In this document: piece after piece, positions 1-5,277 of the stretch
Numbering within the stretch: the first letter of the stretch is position 1
Layout: every line of letters starts with the position of its first letter
DNA from: Thermoplasmata archaeon
GTDB taxonomy: Archaea > Thermoplasmatota > Thermoplasmata > JAGHBH01
Reading direction: 5' to 3'
Assembly (NCBI GenBank): GCA_030673205.1
Contig: DAOVJP010000124.1
Coordinates: forward strand, 1-5,277
Length of the DNA stretch: 5,277 nt
Program-made: the position numbers and the translations under genes
Notes under the pieces: generated by a model
Database searches by the model: none
Told to the model about the DNA's origin: nothing
What the model saw: the letters and a program-made list of their open reading frames with translations, nothing else

Positions 1-1070
1 AAGGTCTCGTCGCTGATGGTGACCAGCTTCTCCTTCGCTATCCAGTCACGGAACAGTCCGTCTTCCAGTTTTGCTCTCCAGCGCTTCTCATACTGCTGGA
101 GGAAGGGTTTGCTGGTATCCCCGTTCTCTATGGCCAGGGCCGCCACTTCGCCGGCTTCTCGTCCCGCTATGCAACCGTTGGCTATGCCTCCGCCGGTGAT
201 GGCGTCTATCATCCTGGCCGCATCTCCGACCAGCAGGATGTTGTCTGCGGTGACAGTGTCGGGCGGAGGGCTGAGACTGCATGCGCCGGCGATCATTTCC
301 ACGGGCTTGCCATTGGCATACTGGGGCGTCCTGGCTATCCATCGGTCCAGATATCCTTTTACCTCTCCGGGTTCTTTCAGTTTGGACAGTTGGATGCCCA
401 GGCCCACGTTCGCGCTTGTTTCATCCTTCGGGAATATCCAGACGTATCCGCCGGGGGCCGCGCTGCCCATATAGAAATCGCAATAGTCCATGTTCGGTTC
501 GCAGTTGGTGAGTCGGTATTGGAAGCAGGTGATTATGTCCCCCGTATCCAGGTTCGTATCTATGCCGGCCCAACGACCTATCTGGCTCTCGAACCCGTCC
601 GCTCCGACGATGAGCTTCGCCCGTATCTCCAGGGGTTCGCCCATATCCTCGGCCCGGACACCAACGACCTTCCCATCCTCCTTTATCAAACTCCTAGCCG
701 CAGTGCGCAGCATTATGTCCGTACCGGCGTTGGCGGCGTCCTGGGCGAGGGTCTTGTCGAATATATGACGGTCCAGAACGGTTCCCACCTCGTTCCCGGC
801 CAAACGCTCGTTTATGCAGAACTCGGAGCCGTTGGGGCTGATGATACGTGCGCCCTCGACCTCGCAGGCTATCCACTTGCGGTCGAGTTTTATGCCCACA
901 TCGCCTATCCAGCGCTTCGCTATTCCCTCGGCGCATCGGACAGGGACACCTATCTCCGGCCGTTTCTCTATCATCAGCACGTTGGCGCCGCCCATGGCCG
1001 CATATTTGGCGGTTATGCTCCCTGCGGGGCCGGCTCCGACCACCAGCACATCCGTGTTTATCGTTCTCAT
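1..1070 (-). CDS. Geranylgeranyl reductase family flavoprotein (digeranylgeranylglycerophospholipid reductase), 3' end beyond window
   Basis: This FAD enzyme is expected to saturate the double bonds of the geranylgeranyl chains of archaeal ether lipids at the membrane. I translated 356 uninterrupted codons from ATG at 1070 to the window edge. Visible motifs are the Rossmann dinucleotide-binding site VGAGPAGS (11-18), the family motif PVRCAEG (43-49), GADGFES (156-162), the substrate-cavity motif PGGYVWIFP (206-214) followed by NVGLG (221-225), and the second FAD motif VGDAARMIDAITGGGIAN (281-298). The Thermoplasma acidophilum homologue, recalled from memory, is about 397 residues and aligns throughout, including the last visible stretch AKEKLVTISDET. 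Roughly 40 C-terminal residues are therefore missing here. The start overlaps the ferredoxin stop as ATGA, with GGTG at 1080-1083 as a possible ribosome site, which suggests translational coupling. Family assignment is firm. The exact lipid substrate is inferred. Confidence 0.93.
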   Translation of the reverse strand, partial: MRTINTDVLVVGAGPAGSITAKYAAMGGANVLMIEKRPEIGVPVRCAEGIAKRWIGDVGIKLDRKWIACEVEGARIISPNGSEFCINERLAGNEVGTVLDRHIFDKTLAQDAANAGTDIMLRTAARSLIKEDGKVVGVRAEDMGEPLEIRAKLIVGADGFESQIGRWAGIDTNLDTGDIITCFQYRLTNCEPNMDYCDFYMGSAAPGGYVWIFPKDETSANVGLGIQLSKLKEPGEVKGYLDRWIARTPQYANGKPVEMIAGACSLSPPPDTVTADNILLVGDAARMIDAITGGGIANGCIAGREAGEVAALAIENGDTSKPFLQQYEKRWRAKLEDGLFRDWIAKEKLVTISDET

Positions 1071-1237
1071 TCGTCATCCCACCCTATGGCGCCTACGGGG
1101 CAGGCGGTCCTGCATCTTCCGCAGGATACGCAGTCGTCGTTGAACTCTATTCTGGTATCATCCAAGAAAATGGCGTTCTGGGGGCACAGTCCCACGCAGG
1201 CGCCGCAGTGCATACAAAGGTTTACGTCCACTTTCAT
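1067..1237 (-). CDS. Small 2x[4Fe-4S] ferredoxin
   Basis: A 56-residue protein that carries low-potential electrons in the cytoplasm. It has two classic cluster-binding motifs: C8, C11, C14, C18-Pro and C36, C39, C42, C46-Pro, each CX2CX2CX3CP, with the usual pseudo-twofold symmetry. In such folds the last cysteine of each motif serves the other cluster. No extra domain or signal peptide is present, and the length is normal for bacterial-type clostridial ferredoxins. The ATG is fixed by a strong AAGGAG eight bases upstream. The gene begins 20 bases after the radical SAM gene and overlaps the reductase start by four bases (ATGA). A ferredoxin encoded beside geranylgeranyl reductase in Methanosarcina acetivorans is known to be needed for full lipid saturation, so the same role is likely here. 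It may also feed the radical SAM enzyme, which is inference. Confidence 0.95.
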   Translation of the reverse strand: MKVDVNLCMHCGACVGLCPQNAIFLDDTRIEFNDDCVSCGRCRTACPVGAIGWDDE

Positions 1238-1245
1238 CTCTATCG

Positions 1246-1251
1246 CTCCTT
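1246..1251 (-). promoter_or_regulatory. Shine-Dalgarno of the ferredoxin gene
   Basis: The minus strand reads AAGGAG, then eight bases, then the ATG at 1237. It is the strongest ribosome-binding site in the window and lies wholly inside the 20-base gap after the radical SAM stop. This fits the ferredoxin being translated at a higher level than its neighbours from a shared message. Confidence 0.75.
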
Positions 1252-1257
1252 ATACTC

Positions 1258-2856
1258 TCATTCCATTATGCTCCGTCCGGGGTGCTTGGCCTGCCACTCC
1301 TCTTTGGAGATACTATACTTCTTCTCTATCTCCTTGCGATATGTGGGCCCCCCGTTGTAGGCGCAGAAGGGTATTATCCTCCCGTCGGGGGTGGTGTAAT
1401 GGATGGCACACCTCTTGACCCTTTCTATGTCATAGTTGTAAGCATCCTGGAAGTGCATTCCGCCCACGAACATGGTCTTCCAGGTGAAATCGCCCACGTC
1501 GTCCTTCTCTCCACCTCCCACTATGTTCGTCATTATCTCCTGGAGGTTGAGCCAGTCCGGGAGTTTGTCGTAGTGTATGAACTCGCCGAAGTATTTGTCG
1601 AAGGTCTTGAGGGCAGCCTGTTTCTTTTTCTTGTCGCTCTTGATCTTGCCGTAGAACTTGAGGGCGAACTGGCCGAGGGTGGTGTCGGCCTTGGCCGCTA
1701 ACTCCGTCATCCTTCTCATCATTCCTTCCACGTTCACATATCGGGTGATGGGAACGACCTCTTTGTCGTCGTTTATCACGAGGAAGGTGGCTACGCCGCA
1801 GTGGGGGTGGGTGGTGAAGGCAAGCTTGCATTCCCCGCTGAGAGTGGATACGAGTTCGCTGACGGGGGTGACGAAGGGAACTGGATAGAAATCCTCTTTT
1901 TTCAGGTATCCGGTCTGTTCGCATAGCCAGTGCACCAGGTCAGGCAGGGTGGCCCGCTCCTCCATCCTCTTTTCGTAATCTATTCTCCCGGTGAAGGCCA
2001 CTGGCTGGTAGTTCACCCCGCGTACCACGTCACTGTTCTCTATGGCGAAGTTCAGTATCTCTCCCACCTGGTCATCGTTGATGGTCTTCACGACGGTGGG
2101 GACGAGTATGGTGGTAAGTGGCTTCGGCTTCGTATTCCTACAGGCCTCTATGGCCTTGAGCTTGACATCCATCATCGGGCGGCCCCGGGCGGCTATGTAA
2201 TTCGCCTCCTTCAACCCGTCGAACTGGAGATAGACCGTGTGCAATCCAGCGTCCACGGACCTCTGGGCGAACTCCGGGTCCTCCGCGAGCTTTATCCCGT
2301 TCGTCGCCACCTGGATCTGGGCGAATCCCATGTCCCTGGCGGCGCTGATGGCCTCATAATACCAGGGGTATATGGTCGGTTCCCCTCCCGCGAACTGGAC
2401 CGCGGGACAGGGCACTGGGCGCTCGTCCCTCAGATCTTGAAGCATCTTCTTTACGGTGTCCATGTCCGGCTCGAAGACATAGCCAGCCTCGTTGGCGTTG
2501 GCGAAGCAGATGGGACAGCGCATGTTACATCGATTGGTGAGGTCCAGGTTGGCCAGGTTGGTGTGTGTGGTGTGCAGGTTGCACAATCCGCACTCGAAGG
2601 GGCAGTTCGTCGCGCCAGTGATCGCCGGGTTCTCTATGCCTATCCCATCCACGGCCCATTCTTCCGCCTTGAGGTACATCTCCGTGTCCCCCCAATACAG
2701 GTCCTTGAACTCTCCATGTTCCGGGCAGCTCTTTTTGATCCACACCTTGCCCCCATCATCGTATATGTCCGCATCTATTATCTTTAGACATTCTGGACAC
2801 AATGAGGTGGTGGTCTTTGGCAGGCCTTTCTTCAAAGCGCTCTCCTTGATTATCAT
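1258..2856 (-). CDS. tes: Radical SAM protein, probable tetraether synthase (Tes; COG1964-type)
   Basis: The likely reaction is radical C-C coupling of the terminal methyl carbons of two archaeol-type lipid chains, giving membrane-spanning tetraether lipids (GDGT). The 532-residue protein contains CPEC (20-23) and CPEHG (44-48), a probable rubredoxin/zinc-ribbon-like metal site. It then has an auxiliary cluster motif CPFECGLC (85-92) followed by HTTHT (95-99), and the canonical SAM-cluster motif CNMRCPIC (110-117). GGEP (157-160) is the SAM-binding motif. Further cysteines at 343, 353, 483 and 498 could hold a third cluster. This arrangement matches Methanocaldococcus MJ0619, first proposed as a pterin methylase and later shown to be Tes. 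I chose ATG 2856. An open frame continues to 3165, but it runs into the upstream gene and adds low-complexity, non-homologous residues, whereas the protein from 2856 begins just before the conserved CPEC region. It lies 20 bases before the ferredoxin gene. A COG1964 paralogue with another substrate remains possible. Confidence 0.82.
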   Translation of the reverse strand: MIIKESALKKGLPKTTTSLCPECLKIIDADIYDDGGKVWIKKSCPEHGEFKDLYWGDTEMYLKAEEWAVDGIGIENPAITGATNCPFECGLCNLHTTHTNLANLDLTNRCNMRCPICFANANEAGYVFEPDMDTVKKMLQDLRDERPVPCPAVQFAGGEPTIYPWYYEAISAARDMGFAQIQVATNGIKLAEDPEFAQRSVDAGLHTVYLQFDGLKEANYIAARGRPMMDVKLKAIEACRNTKPKPLTTILVPTVVKTINDDQVGEILNFAIENSDVVRGVNYQPVAFTGRIDYEKRMEERATLPDLVHWLCEQTGYLKKEDFYPVPFVTPVSELVSTLSGECKLAFTTHPHCGVATFLVINDDKEVVPITRYVNVEGMMRRMTELAAKADTTLGQFALKFYGKIKSDKKKKQAALKTFDKYFGEFIHYDKLPDWLNLQEIMTNIVGGGEKDDVGDFTWKTMFVGGMHFQDAYNYDIERVKRCAIHYTTPDGRIIPFCAYNGGPTYRKEIEKKYSISKEEWQAKHPGRSIME

Positions 2857-2861
2857 CTGGG

Positions 2862-2865
2862 CACC
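2862..2865 (-). promoter_or_regulatory. Weak ribosome-binding site of the radical SAM gene
   Basis: GGTG lies five bases before the ATG at 2856 and matches part of the archaeal GGAGGTGA consensus. It is only four bases long, so it supports the start rather than proving it. If transcription starts close to the ATG, a leader this short would reduce the need for a good site. Confidence 0.4.
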
Positions 2866-2877
2866 GGGAGGGACAAA

Positions 2878-2895
2878 GGTAAGAGGGGGTAAAAG
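2878..2895. repeat. Short direct repeat GGTAARAG x2 with 10-bp period
   Basis: On the plus strand GGTAAGAG (2878-2885) and GGTAAAAG (2888-2895) match at 7 of 8 positions and start exactly 10 bp apart, which would put them on the same DNA face. They sit in the intergenic gap, between the TATA-like element and the expected transcription start of the radical SAM gene. They could be half-sites for a regulator, but such short repeats also occur by chance. Confidence 0.3.
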
Positions 2896-2904
2896 TGTTT
2901 TGTA
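2896..2904 (-). promoter_or_regulatory. Possible TATA-like element for the lipid operon
   Basis: The minus strand reads TACAAAACA, centred about 44 bases before the ATG at 2856. With the usual archaeal TATA-to-start distance of about 25 bases, this would give a leader of 15-20 bases. The match to the consensus TTTATATA is poor. The support is mainly its position and that it is among the most AT-rich spots in the gap. Confidence 0.25.
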
Positions 2905-2915
2905 GTGATCACTAC
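2902..2915. promoter_or_regulatory. Perfect 14-bp palindrome, candidate operator
   Basis: GTAGTGATCACTAC reads identically on both strands. It starts in the gap before the radical SAM gene and includes the TAG stop (2914-2912) of the STAND gene. It directly abuts and partly overlaps the TATA-like element, so a bound dimeric regulator would be placed to affect TBP/TFB access. It lacks a loop and a U-rich tail, so it does not look like a terminator. Operator function is inferred from symmetry and position. Confidence 0.4.
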
Positions 2916-5266
2916 GACAAACTCTTTTGTGTGTCCAGTAGGCGTCGAGCTTCACTAGCTCTCTCCTCTGTTCCCAGAGTATGATACAGCTCCGCAGAGC
3001 GGAGGAGCAGCTGTTCTCTTTCCGCTCCTTCACACATCTGGCCGAGGTAGAACAGCGCCTCCGCTTCCTCCCATGGATATCGCCTGTCCCGAGCCTCCTC
3101 CAATCCTTTCTTGAAATACAGATGAGCGTTCTGGATGTCCCCCATGCAGCGATAGGTGTCCCCAAGGTTGTTCAGCCCTATGGCCACCGTGTGCCTGGCG
3201 CCCTCCTCCTCCGCGAGCTTGCATGTTTTCTGGAACATATCGAGGGCTAACTCGTACCGCCCTTCCATGTGGTATAGCACCCCTATGTTGTTATGCGCAC
3301 GGGCCATCCCTCTCTTGTCACCCCTGGACTCGCTGATCTCCATATCCCTCCGATGCGCCTCTATGGCCAGGCCCATGTTCCCCTTATCCGCGTGGACCAC
3401 GGCGATATGGCCGATGGCGCGGGCCATCTGTTCCTTGTTCTTCTCCTTTTCGGCGGCCTCTAGCGCGGTGGTGTAGAAGGCCATGGCCTCATCCATTTTC
3501 CCCTCCTTGTAATGGGCCACGCCCATGGCGTTGAGCGCTTTCGCACGGTCCTGCGAGTCTGTGGGGATGGTCTCCAATATTTTCTCCAGTATCCTCTTTG
3601 CTTCCGGTATCTTCCCGATGAAGACCAAAAGGGATCCCGAGAGTATGCCTAGGCTTACGATCAACTCTCCTTCCAGGTCGTTCTTGCTCATGTCGGAGAT
3701 GGCCTCTAGCGCATCATACTGAAACCCCTGTTCAAGGAAGGAGTCAGCATGCTCCTCCAATATCCTGGCCGCGTCCGAAGAGAGCCCTGCGTTTATGTAA
3801 TGGTAGACCGCCTCCAAAACATCTTCCGCTAACCCGGAATCCATGATCTCCTTTGCATAGGAACAGGCAGCTAGGGAGTGCAGTTCCCTCCTCTTTGAGG
3901 GGGTGAGCCGCTTGTCCACGACCTCGGATAGGACATCGTGCAGCCTGTAACCTCCCTCCAACTCCACCATGAGGGAACGGTCAAGCAGCAGGTCGAGGTC
4001 GTTGAACGTGCCGCCTCCCAAAAAGATGGCGTCGATGGGTATGGGTTTCCTGAAGAGCGAGGCCAGGAAGAGAATGTTCATCTCCGCCTTGCTGAGCTTT
4101 CCCACCACCTCTTCCCTGAAGAATCGCAACACGTCCCTCATATCTCCTGTCGGAGAACTGGCTGACAATTCCATTGCCAGAGGATGGCCTCCTGTCCACT
4201 TGTATATGGCCTTTGCCTCGCTTATATCCAAGACGCCCCTGTCCGAAAGCAGATGGAGACCTGCCTCCGGCCCTAACGCGTCGAGCTCGAGCTCCCATAC
4301 CTTTTTCTTTAACCGGACCTCTCTCCGATCGTAGCAACCGGGGACATCCCTGGATATGAGGATGAGATGCGTTCCCTTCTTAGCCGCTGCCTTCATCAGA
4401 AGCGAACAGATATCGAGGTCGGATATCTTTTGCACGTCGTCCACCACCATTATCTGGGGAGCCCTGGAAGACGCCTCTGTCATCATCTCCTTTGCCACCT
4501 CCAACTCCACGCTCCCTCCTTCCAGCATCGTGGACAGCTTGTGCAGGTCCAACATGGAGAGATACTCTCCCAGCTTCCTCAGGAAGGACCGGGGGGTGGT
4601 CCAGGTGTCAGCAGTGAACCAGAAAACGCTTCTCTCATCCTTCATCTCCTCCACAACCTCCCGGACCAGACAGGTCTTGCCTATCCCGGCTATCCCATAC
4701 ACTACATAGCTTCCCGAGTCGGAGGAAGAGAGCCACTCCAGCATCTCCTCCTTTTCCCCTTCCCTCCCGACGATATGCTTGGAGGTGGGGACCTCCTCGG
4801 CGAAGAACACCCTCGGCTCCTTTCTGTTTTCTTCCACGCCCATGGACATGTCAGAAGGATCGATCGTACCATCGATATCGAGCATCTTCAACACCTCGAT
4901 GGGAGAAAGAGACAGGTCAGACACTAGGGCTCCCAATGTCTTCTCTCTGCGCGTTCCATCTTCCACCACAGAGACGATCGTATCCAACAGCCCCCCGAGA
5001 ACATTCCTGGCTGCGCCTCTCCCTATATCTGTAAGCCGATAGGCGTTCAGCCTTCTGGGACAACCGGCGATATGGACCTTGGACACTTCCACCGTTCCCT
5101 TCTCCACGAGCGTCTTGAGAGCTGCTGAAACCTGGCTGCGCCTAACGCCTATGGCCTTGCCTATCCCGTATTGCGTCATCCCTACTGGCAGCACGTACTC
5201 TCCAGGGTCCGGACGGTAGGAAAAGAGGTGAACCATTATCTTCCGTGGCAGGCTCAGGTTCTTCAC
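2912..5266 (-). CDS. STAND-type regulator: winged helix + NB-ARC-like NTPase + TPR repeats
   Basis: A 784-residue signal-transduction protein with MalT-like logic: ligand or partner sensing by TPRs, an NTP-dependent switch, and a DNA-binding output. In order: a winged helix-turn-helix at about 8-85 (helices around 31-58, wing around 59-79); a linker to about 160; VGRE (166-169) opening the NTPase; Walker A GIAGIGKT (191-198); Walker B IMVVDDV (272-278); a sensor-like LILISRD (301-307); GGHPLAMEL (359-367), the GxP motif of STAND proteins; a second winged-helix-like region at about 390-455 with an LHD motif (442-444) resembling the MHD switch; then TPRs from about 480. The clearest repeat units begin near 577, 614, 654, 694 and 734, a period near 40. 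There are no membrane segments. The visible start is GTG, with GGAG six bases upstream. The frame is open to the edge, and the outermost bases read TG-GAG, so an ATG completed by the next unseen base could add four residues. The target genes are unknown. Confidence 0.9.
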   Translation of the reverse strand: MKNLSLPRKIMVHLFSYRPDPGEYVLPVGMTQYGIGKAIGVRRSQVSAALKTLVEKGTVEVSKVHIAGCPRRLNAYRLTDIGRGAARNVLGGLLDTIVSVVEDGTRREKTLGALVSDLSLSPIEVLKMLDIDGTIDPSDMSMGVEENRKEPRVFFAEEVPTSKHIVGREGEKEEMLEWLSSSDSGSYVVYGIAGIGKTCLVREVVEEMKDERSVFWFTADTWTTPRSFLRKLGEYLSMLDLHKLSTMLEGGSVELEVAKEMMTEASSRAPQIMVVDDVQKISDLDICSLLMKAAAKKGTHLILISRDVPGCYDRREVRLKKKVWELELDALGPEAGLHLLSDRGVLDISEAKAIYKWTGGHPLAMELSASSPTGDMRDVLRFFREEVVGKLSKAEMNILFLASLFRKPIPIDAIFLGGGTFNDLDLLLDRSLMVELEGGYRLHDVLSEVVDKRLTPSKRRELHSLAACSYAKEIMDSGLAEDVLEAVYHYINAGLSSDAARILEEHADSFLEQGFQYDALEAISDMSKNDLEGELIVSLGILSGSLLVFIGKIPEAKRILEKILETIPTDSQDRAKALNAMGVAHYKEGKMDEAMAFYTTALEAAEKEKNKEQMARAIGHIAVVHADKGNMGLAIEAHRRDMEISESRGDKRGMARAHNNIGVLYHMEGRYELALDMFQKTCKLAEEEGARHTVAIGLNNLGDTYRCMGDIQNAHLYFKKGLEEARDRRYPWEEAEALFYLGQMCEGAEREQLLLRSAELYHTLGTEERASEARRLLDTQKSLS

Positions 5267-5272
5267 AGTGCT

Positions 5273-5276
5273 CTCC
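5273..5276 (-). promoter_or_regulatory. Possible Shine-Dalgarno for the GTG start of the STAND gene
   Basis: GGAG lies six bases before the GTG at 5266, a good spacing. The same bases would instead be codon 2 (GAG) if translation starts at an ATG whose first base is just outside the window, so this call decides between the two starts and cannot be settled here. Confidence 0.4.
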
Positions 5277-5277
5277 A

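Noticed and set aside
390..1418. Long plus-strand open frame of 342 codons across the reductase, the ferredoxin and the end of the radical SAM gene
   Set aside because: It is antisense to three genes with clear conserved motifs and has no recognisable domain. The moderately GC-rich antisense strand simply has few stops.
2561..2575. GT-rich microsatellite-like run
   Set aside because: It encodes the conserved HTTHT segment next to the first cluster motif; the repeats follow from His and Thr codons.
1930..2787. Plus-strand open frame of 285 codons opposite the radical SAM gene
   Set aside because: It is a shadow of the strongly conserved minus-strand coding sequence, with no family resemblance and no ribosome site noted.
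2875..2915. Transcription terminator between the STAND and radical SAM genes
   Set aside because: The minus strand has no T-run longer than four in the gap, and the palindrome has no loop or U-rich tail, so termination cannot be supported.
2857..3165. A 103-residue N-terminal extension of the radical SAM protein, starting at 3165
   Set aside because: It overlaps the end of the STAND gene by more than 250 bases in another frame, is basic and low in recognisable structure, and precedes the position where homologous sequence begins. ATG 2856 fits family N termini better.
4283..4294. 12-bp palindrome GAGCTCGAGCTC
   Set aside because: It lies inside the STAND coding region and is explained by alternating Glu-Leu codons (ELEL), with no promoter context.
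1..5277. CRISPR array, tRNA or rRNA gene, insertion sequence or attachment site
   Set aside because: Nearly all bases are accounted for by four intact or edge-cut coding regions. No regularly spaced repeats, terminal inverted repeats, transposase or RNA-gene-like segments were seen.

Overview
The window holds four genes, all on the minus strand and tightly packed. It reads as an archaeal chromosome fragment, moderately GC-rich and rich in ATA and AGG/AGA codons. The archaeal call rests on gene content: a digeranylgeranyl-lipid (geranylgeranyl) reductase and a radical SAM protein of the tetraether synthase (Tes) type act on isoprenoid ether lipids. The reductase closely resembles the Thermoplasma acidophilum enzyme as I remember it, and multidomain wHTH-NTPase-TPR proteins are common in Thermoplasmatota. 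A Thermoplasmatota-like archaeon is therefore my best but tentative guess.

Layout in the direction of transcription (high to low coordinates). (1) 5266-2912: a 784-residue regulator-like STAND protein with an N-terminal winged helix, a central NTPase and C-terminal TPR repeats. Its start may lie just outside the window. (2) 2911-2857: a 55-base gap, the only sizeable non-coding stretch. It carries a perfect 14-bp palindrome that overlaps the preceding stop codon, a weak TATA-like element, and a direct repeat with 10-bp spacing. (3) 2856-1258: a 532-residue radical SAM protein with two consecutive CX3CX2C motifs and further cysteines, best explained as tetraether synthase. (4) 1237-1067: a 56-residue 2x[4Fe-4S] ferredoxin preceded by a strong Shine-Dalgarno. 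(5) 1070-1: geranylgeranyl reductase, overlapping the ferredoxin by ATGA and cut by the window edge about 40 residues short of its expected end.

The last three genes look like one operon for maturing the archaeal membrane. Tes would join two archaeol tails into a tetraether, the reductase would saturate the isoprenoid chains, and the small ferredoxin is the obvious low-potential electron donor for one or both. The STAND gene lies immediately upstream in the same orientation and could be co-transcribed with the lipid genes or regulate them. That link is inference only.
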